Positions 6,368 to 7,399 of a stretch of DNA of 7,399 nt are shown here, one piece after another. Positions within the stretch are counted from its first letter, which is position 1, and each line of letters opens with the position of its first letter. Source of the DNA: Planctomycetota bacterium (GTDB lineage: Bacteria; Planctomycetota; SZUA-567; H5-PLA8; CALKMO01); contig JAOACM010000217.1 in the NCBI GenBank assembly GCA_026417845.1, positions 1 through 7,399 on the forward strand. The letters are read 5' to 3'. Below the pieces are notes generated by a model, which had not been told where the DNA came from, made no database searches, and saw only the letters and a list, made by a program, of their open reading frames with translations. The position numbers and the translations under genes are program-made.

Positions 6368-6646
6368 TCAGACAGCCTTGCTTTCGGCGCGCAGGGCGGC
6401 GGCAACTTTCTGCCGAGGCGCCTTGGTGACTCGCCCCGACCGGATGCATCTGGTGCATACCCACCTGGAACTGACGGTACCTTCCGGCGATATCGTCTTT
6501 ATCTTCTGCAGGTTGGGCTTGAACCACCGCTTCGTCTTGCCGACTATCTTCCGGCCGACGCCGCCCTTTGCCTTCGCGAGGCCGCGCCGCTTGTAGTGTA
6601 TTCCGATGGACGGCCCCTTGCCGCATATCTCGCAGTGTCTGGACAT
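6368..6646 (-). CDS. rpmB: 50S ribosomal protein bL28, zinc-binding form
   Basis: A 92-residue large-subunit ribosomal protein. The start MSRHCEICGKGP, the KRRG segment near residue 19, TKRWFKPNLQKI (38-49) and the RWVCTRCIRSG segment (61-71) are the bL28 signature. Two CxxC pairs, C5/C8 and C64/C67, make this the zinc-ribbon ('C+') version; many bacteria carry a cysteine-free form. The ATG at 6646 is preceded by AGGAGAGGAG (6660-6651), giving a site with 9-nt spacing. An in-frame ATG at 6763 would add 39 residues unlike L28 and is rejected. Five of its seven Ile codons are ATA, which is surprising in a highly expressed gene of a GC-rich genome. It is transcribed leftward from a promoter near 6729-6701 and may continue into the Asp-box gene. 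Confidence 0.97.
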   Translation of the reverse strand: MSRHCEICGKGPSIGIHYKRRGLAKAKGGVGRKIVGKTKRWFKPNLQKIKTISPEGTVSSRWVCTRCIRSGRVTKAPRQKVAAALRAESKAV

Positions 6647-6700
6647 TTTTCTCCTCTCCTGAACCGGGACTCGCTCCTCACAGCAACCGGACGGAAAACA

Positions 6701-6729
6701 TGGATACATTGAAAGCCGTCGGGTCTCAA
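6701..6729 (-). promoter_or_regulatory. Candidate sigma-70-type promoter of rpmB
   Basis: On the minus strand, TTGAGA (6729-6724, five of six matches to TTGACA) is separated by exactly 17 bp from TATCCA (6706-6701, matching the first three bases of TATAAT). This would start transcription near 6694 and give a leader of about 48 nt before the rpmB ATG. The gap to the next feature upstream (6730-6945) holds nothing else I can support. Confidence 0.5.
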
Positions 6730-6945
6730 GCGAATATTTCCGAGGTAATTGTTTGGGGCGCATGGCCGTAGCTGCAAAGTCGGATGCGGGCTTCCAGAAG
6801 CGCTTTGAGGGGAAAGCTGACCCGCCGTCGCCTCGCGCCCGTGTCTCCGCAGATTACCTCTTACCTCCGGCAGCTCCCGAATCGCCTGGTTGGCATCCGC
6901 ATTTACGACCATGCGCCCGCATTCGTATTGTGGAGCGGATTATCC

Positions 6946-6974
6946 TTGACACGCGGCGGCCGGCGCCTCATCCT
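6946..6974 (+). promoter_or_regulatory. Promoter of tRNA-Pro
   Basis: A perfect -35 box TTGACA (6946-6951) is followed after 17 bp by CATCCT (6969-6974), which keeps the conserved second A and final T of the -10 element. Start of transcription would fall near 6981, giving a leader of about 8 nt before the mature tRNA. Confidence 0.6.
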
Positions 6975-6988
6975 TGATGGTCGAAGTG

Positions 6989-7067
6989 CGGGGCGTGGCG
7001 CAGTTTGGTTTAGCGCGTCTGAATGGGGTTCAGAAGGTCGCCGGTTCGAATCCGGCCGCCCCGACCA
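6989..7067 (+). tRNA. tRNA-Pro (anticodon GGG), CCA encoded
   Basis: All four arms fold. Acceptor CGGGGCG (6989-6995) pairs with CGCCCCG (7057-7063). D stem GCGC pairs with GCGC (6998-7001 / 7013-7016). Anticodon stem TCTGA pairs with TCAGA (7018-7022 / 7030-7034) around the loop ATGGGGT, placing anticodon GGG at 7025-7027 with G37 as usual in proline tRNAs. The variable loop has 5 nt, and T stem GCCGG pairs with CCGGC around TTCGAAT. The discriminator is A7064 and CCA is encoded at 7065-7067. The terminal C1-G72 pair is typical of bacterial tRNA-Pro. It reads codons CCC and CCU, apt for a GC-rich genome. Confidence 0.97.
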
Positions 7068-7399
7068 GCCTTTGTTCGCCGCTAAACCCTCCATCCTCAC
7101 ATCCGCGAGGCGAGCTGCGGTGCGTCGCCTCGCCTCCTGCAGGTGCGTAACTTTCATCCTTATCCGCGGGGCGAGCCGGTTGCTCTGGCATGGCGACGCC
7201 GGAGGGAGAAGAAGGGCTGGAGGGCCGGAAGAAGCCGGGACAGGGCGTTTCCCGACGGTCAAAAGCCGACAGGCTCAGCCGAAGCCGCTCAAAAAAGAGC
7301 CGGTTGCGATGTTTTCGCGCGAGAGAGAGATTTGCGCGGGCGGTCGGGAGCTTACCCCAGCCATCCAGAGCGAACGCGCTTCCGCCAAATTGCGTTTTT
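7068..7399. other. Gene-free stretch after tRNA-Pro
   Basis: This is 332 bases with no frame that has both a ribosome binding site and a protein-like sequence. It holds the hairpin at 7105-7133, a short (GA)5 run at 7321-7330, an A6 run at 7291-7296, and a terminal TTTTT at the window edge. No repeat copies of the tRNA 3' end are seen, so there is no sign of an integrated element at the tRNA within this window. Confidence 0.6.
7105..7133. repeat. Perfect 9-bp inverted repeat downstream of tRNA-Pro
   Basis: GCGAGGCGA (7105-7113) is exactly complementary to TCGCCTCGC (7125-7133) around an 11-nt loop, 38 nt after the tRNA. No T tract follows on either strand, so it is not a classic intrinsic terminator. 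It may stabilise or delimit the tRNA transcript, or be a REP-like palindrome. Confidence 0.5.

Noticed and set aside
6903..7262. Minus-strand frame containing GRPDSNRRPSEPHSDALN
   Set aside because: This is the antisense translation of tRNA-Pro, a well-known source of spurious database proteins.
6989..7399. Integration site of a mobile element at the tRNA-Pro 3' end
   Set aside because: No direct repeat of the tRNA end and no integrase gene is present in the window.

Overview
This 7.4 kb window is GC-rich bacterial chromosomal DNA. Ribosomal protein L28 (zinc-ribbon form), a tRNA-Pro with encoded CCA and clear Shine-Dalgarno sites support this. Two protein families here, the cytosolic Asp-box 'exo-alpha-sialidase-like' family and DUF502, occur widely in environmental phyla such as Planctomycetota, Omnitrophota and relatives. 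The phylum cannot be fixed from the window. The rare Ile codon ATA is used freely, even in the L28 gene, which is odd for a GC-rich bacterium and may help place it.

Layout. A rightward block fills 1-4686. It starts with the 3' part of a LeuT-like sodium-coupled amino-acid symporter (NSS family; the start lies just outside the window). Next comes a 32-codon single-span membrane peptide that fits the MetS-type small subunit of such symporters. A DUF502 two-span membrane protein and a HEAT-repeat protein with a basic C-terminal tail follow. The gaps are 21, 81 and 61 bp, so one operon is plausible. The symporter and its small peptide should form one transport unit; no functional link to the two downstream genes can be read from the sequence.

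A convergent gene-free gap (4687-5178) follows. It holds an A/T-rich inverted repeat, a nested set of hairpins closed by an 8-bp helix, and a spaced CTTCCGG repeat. A leftward block then runs from about 6729 down to 5179: promoter, rpmB (L28), and a four-Asp-box beta-propeller protein with no signal peptide. Finally a rightward tRNA-Pro(GGG) gene has its own TTGACA-type promoter. The last 330 bases hold one strong hairpin and no credible gene.

Overall this looks like ordinary core and accessory chromosome. I see no phage, CRISPR, IS or defence genes. The items most worth a second look are the symporter insertion with its tiny partner, the structured convergent gap, and the ATA codon usage.
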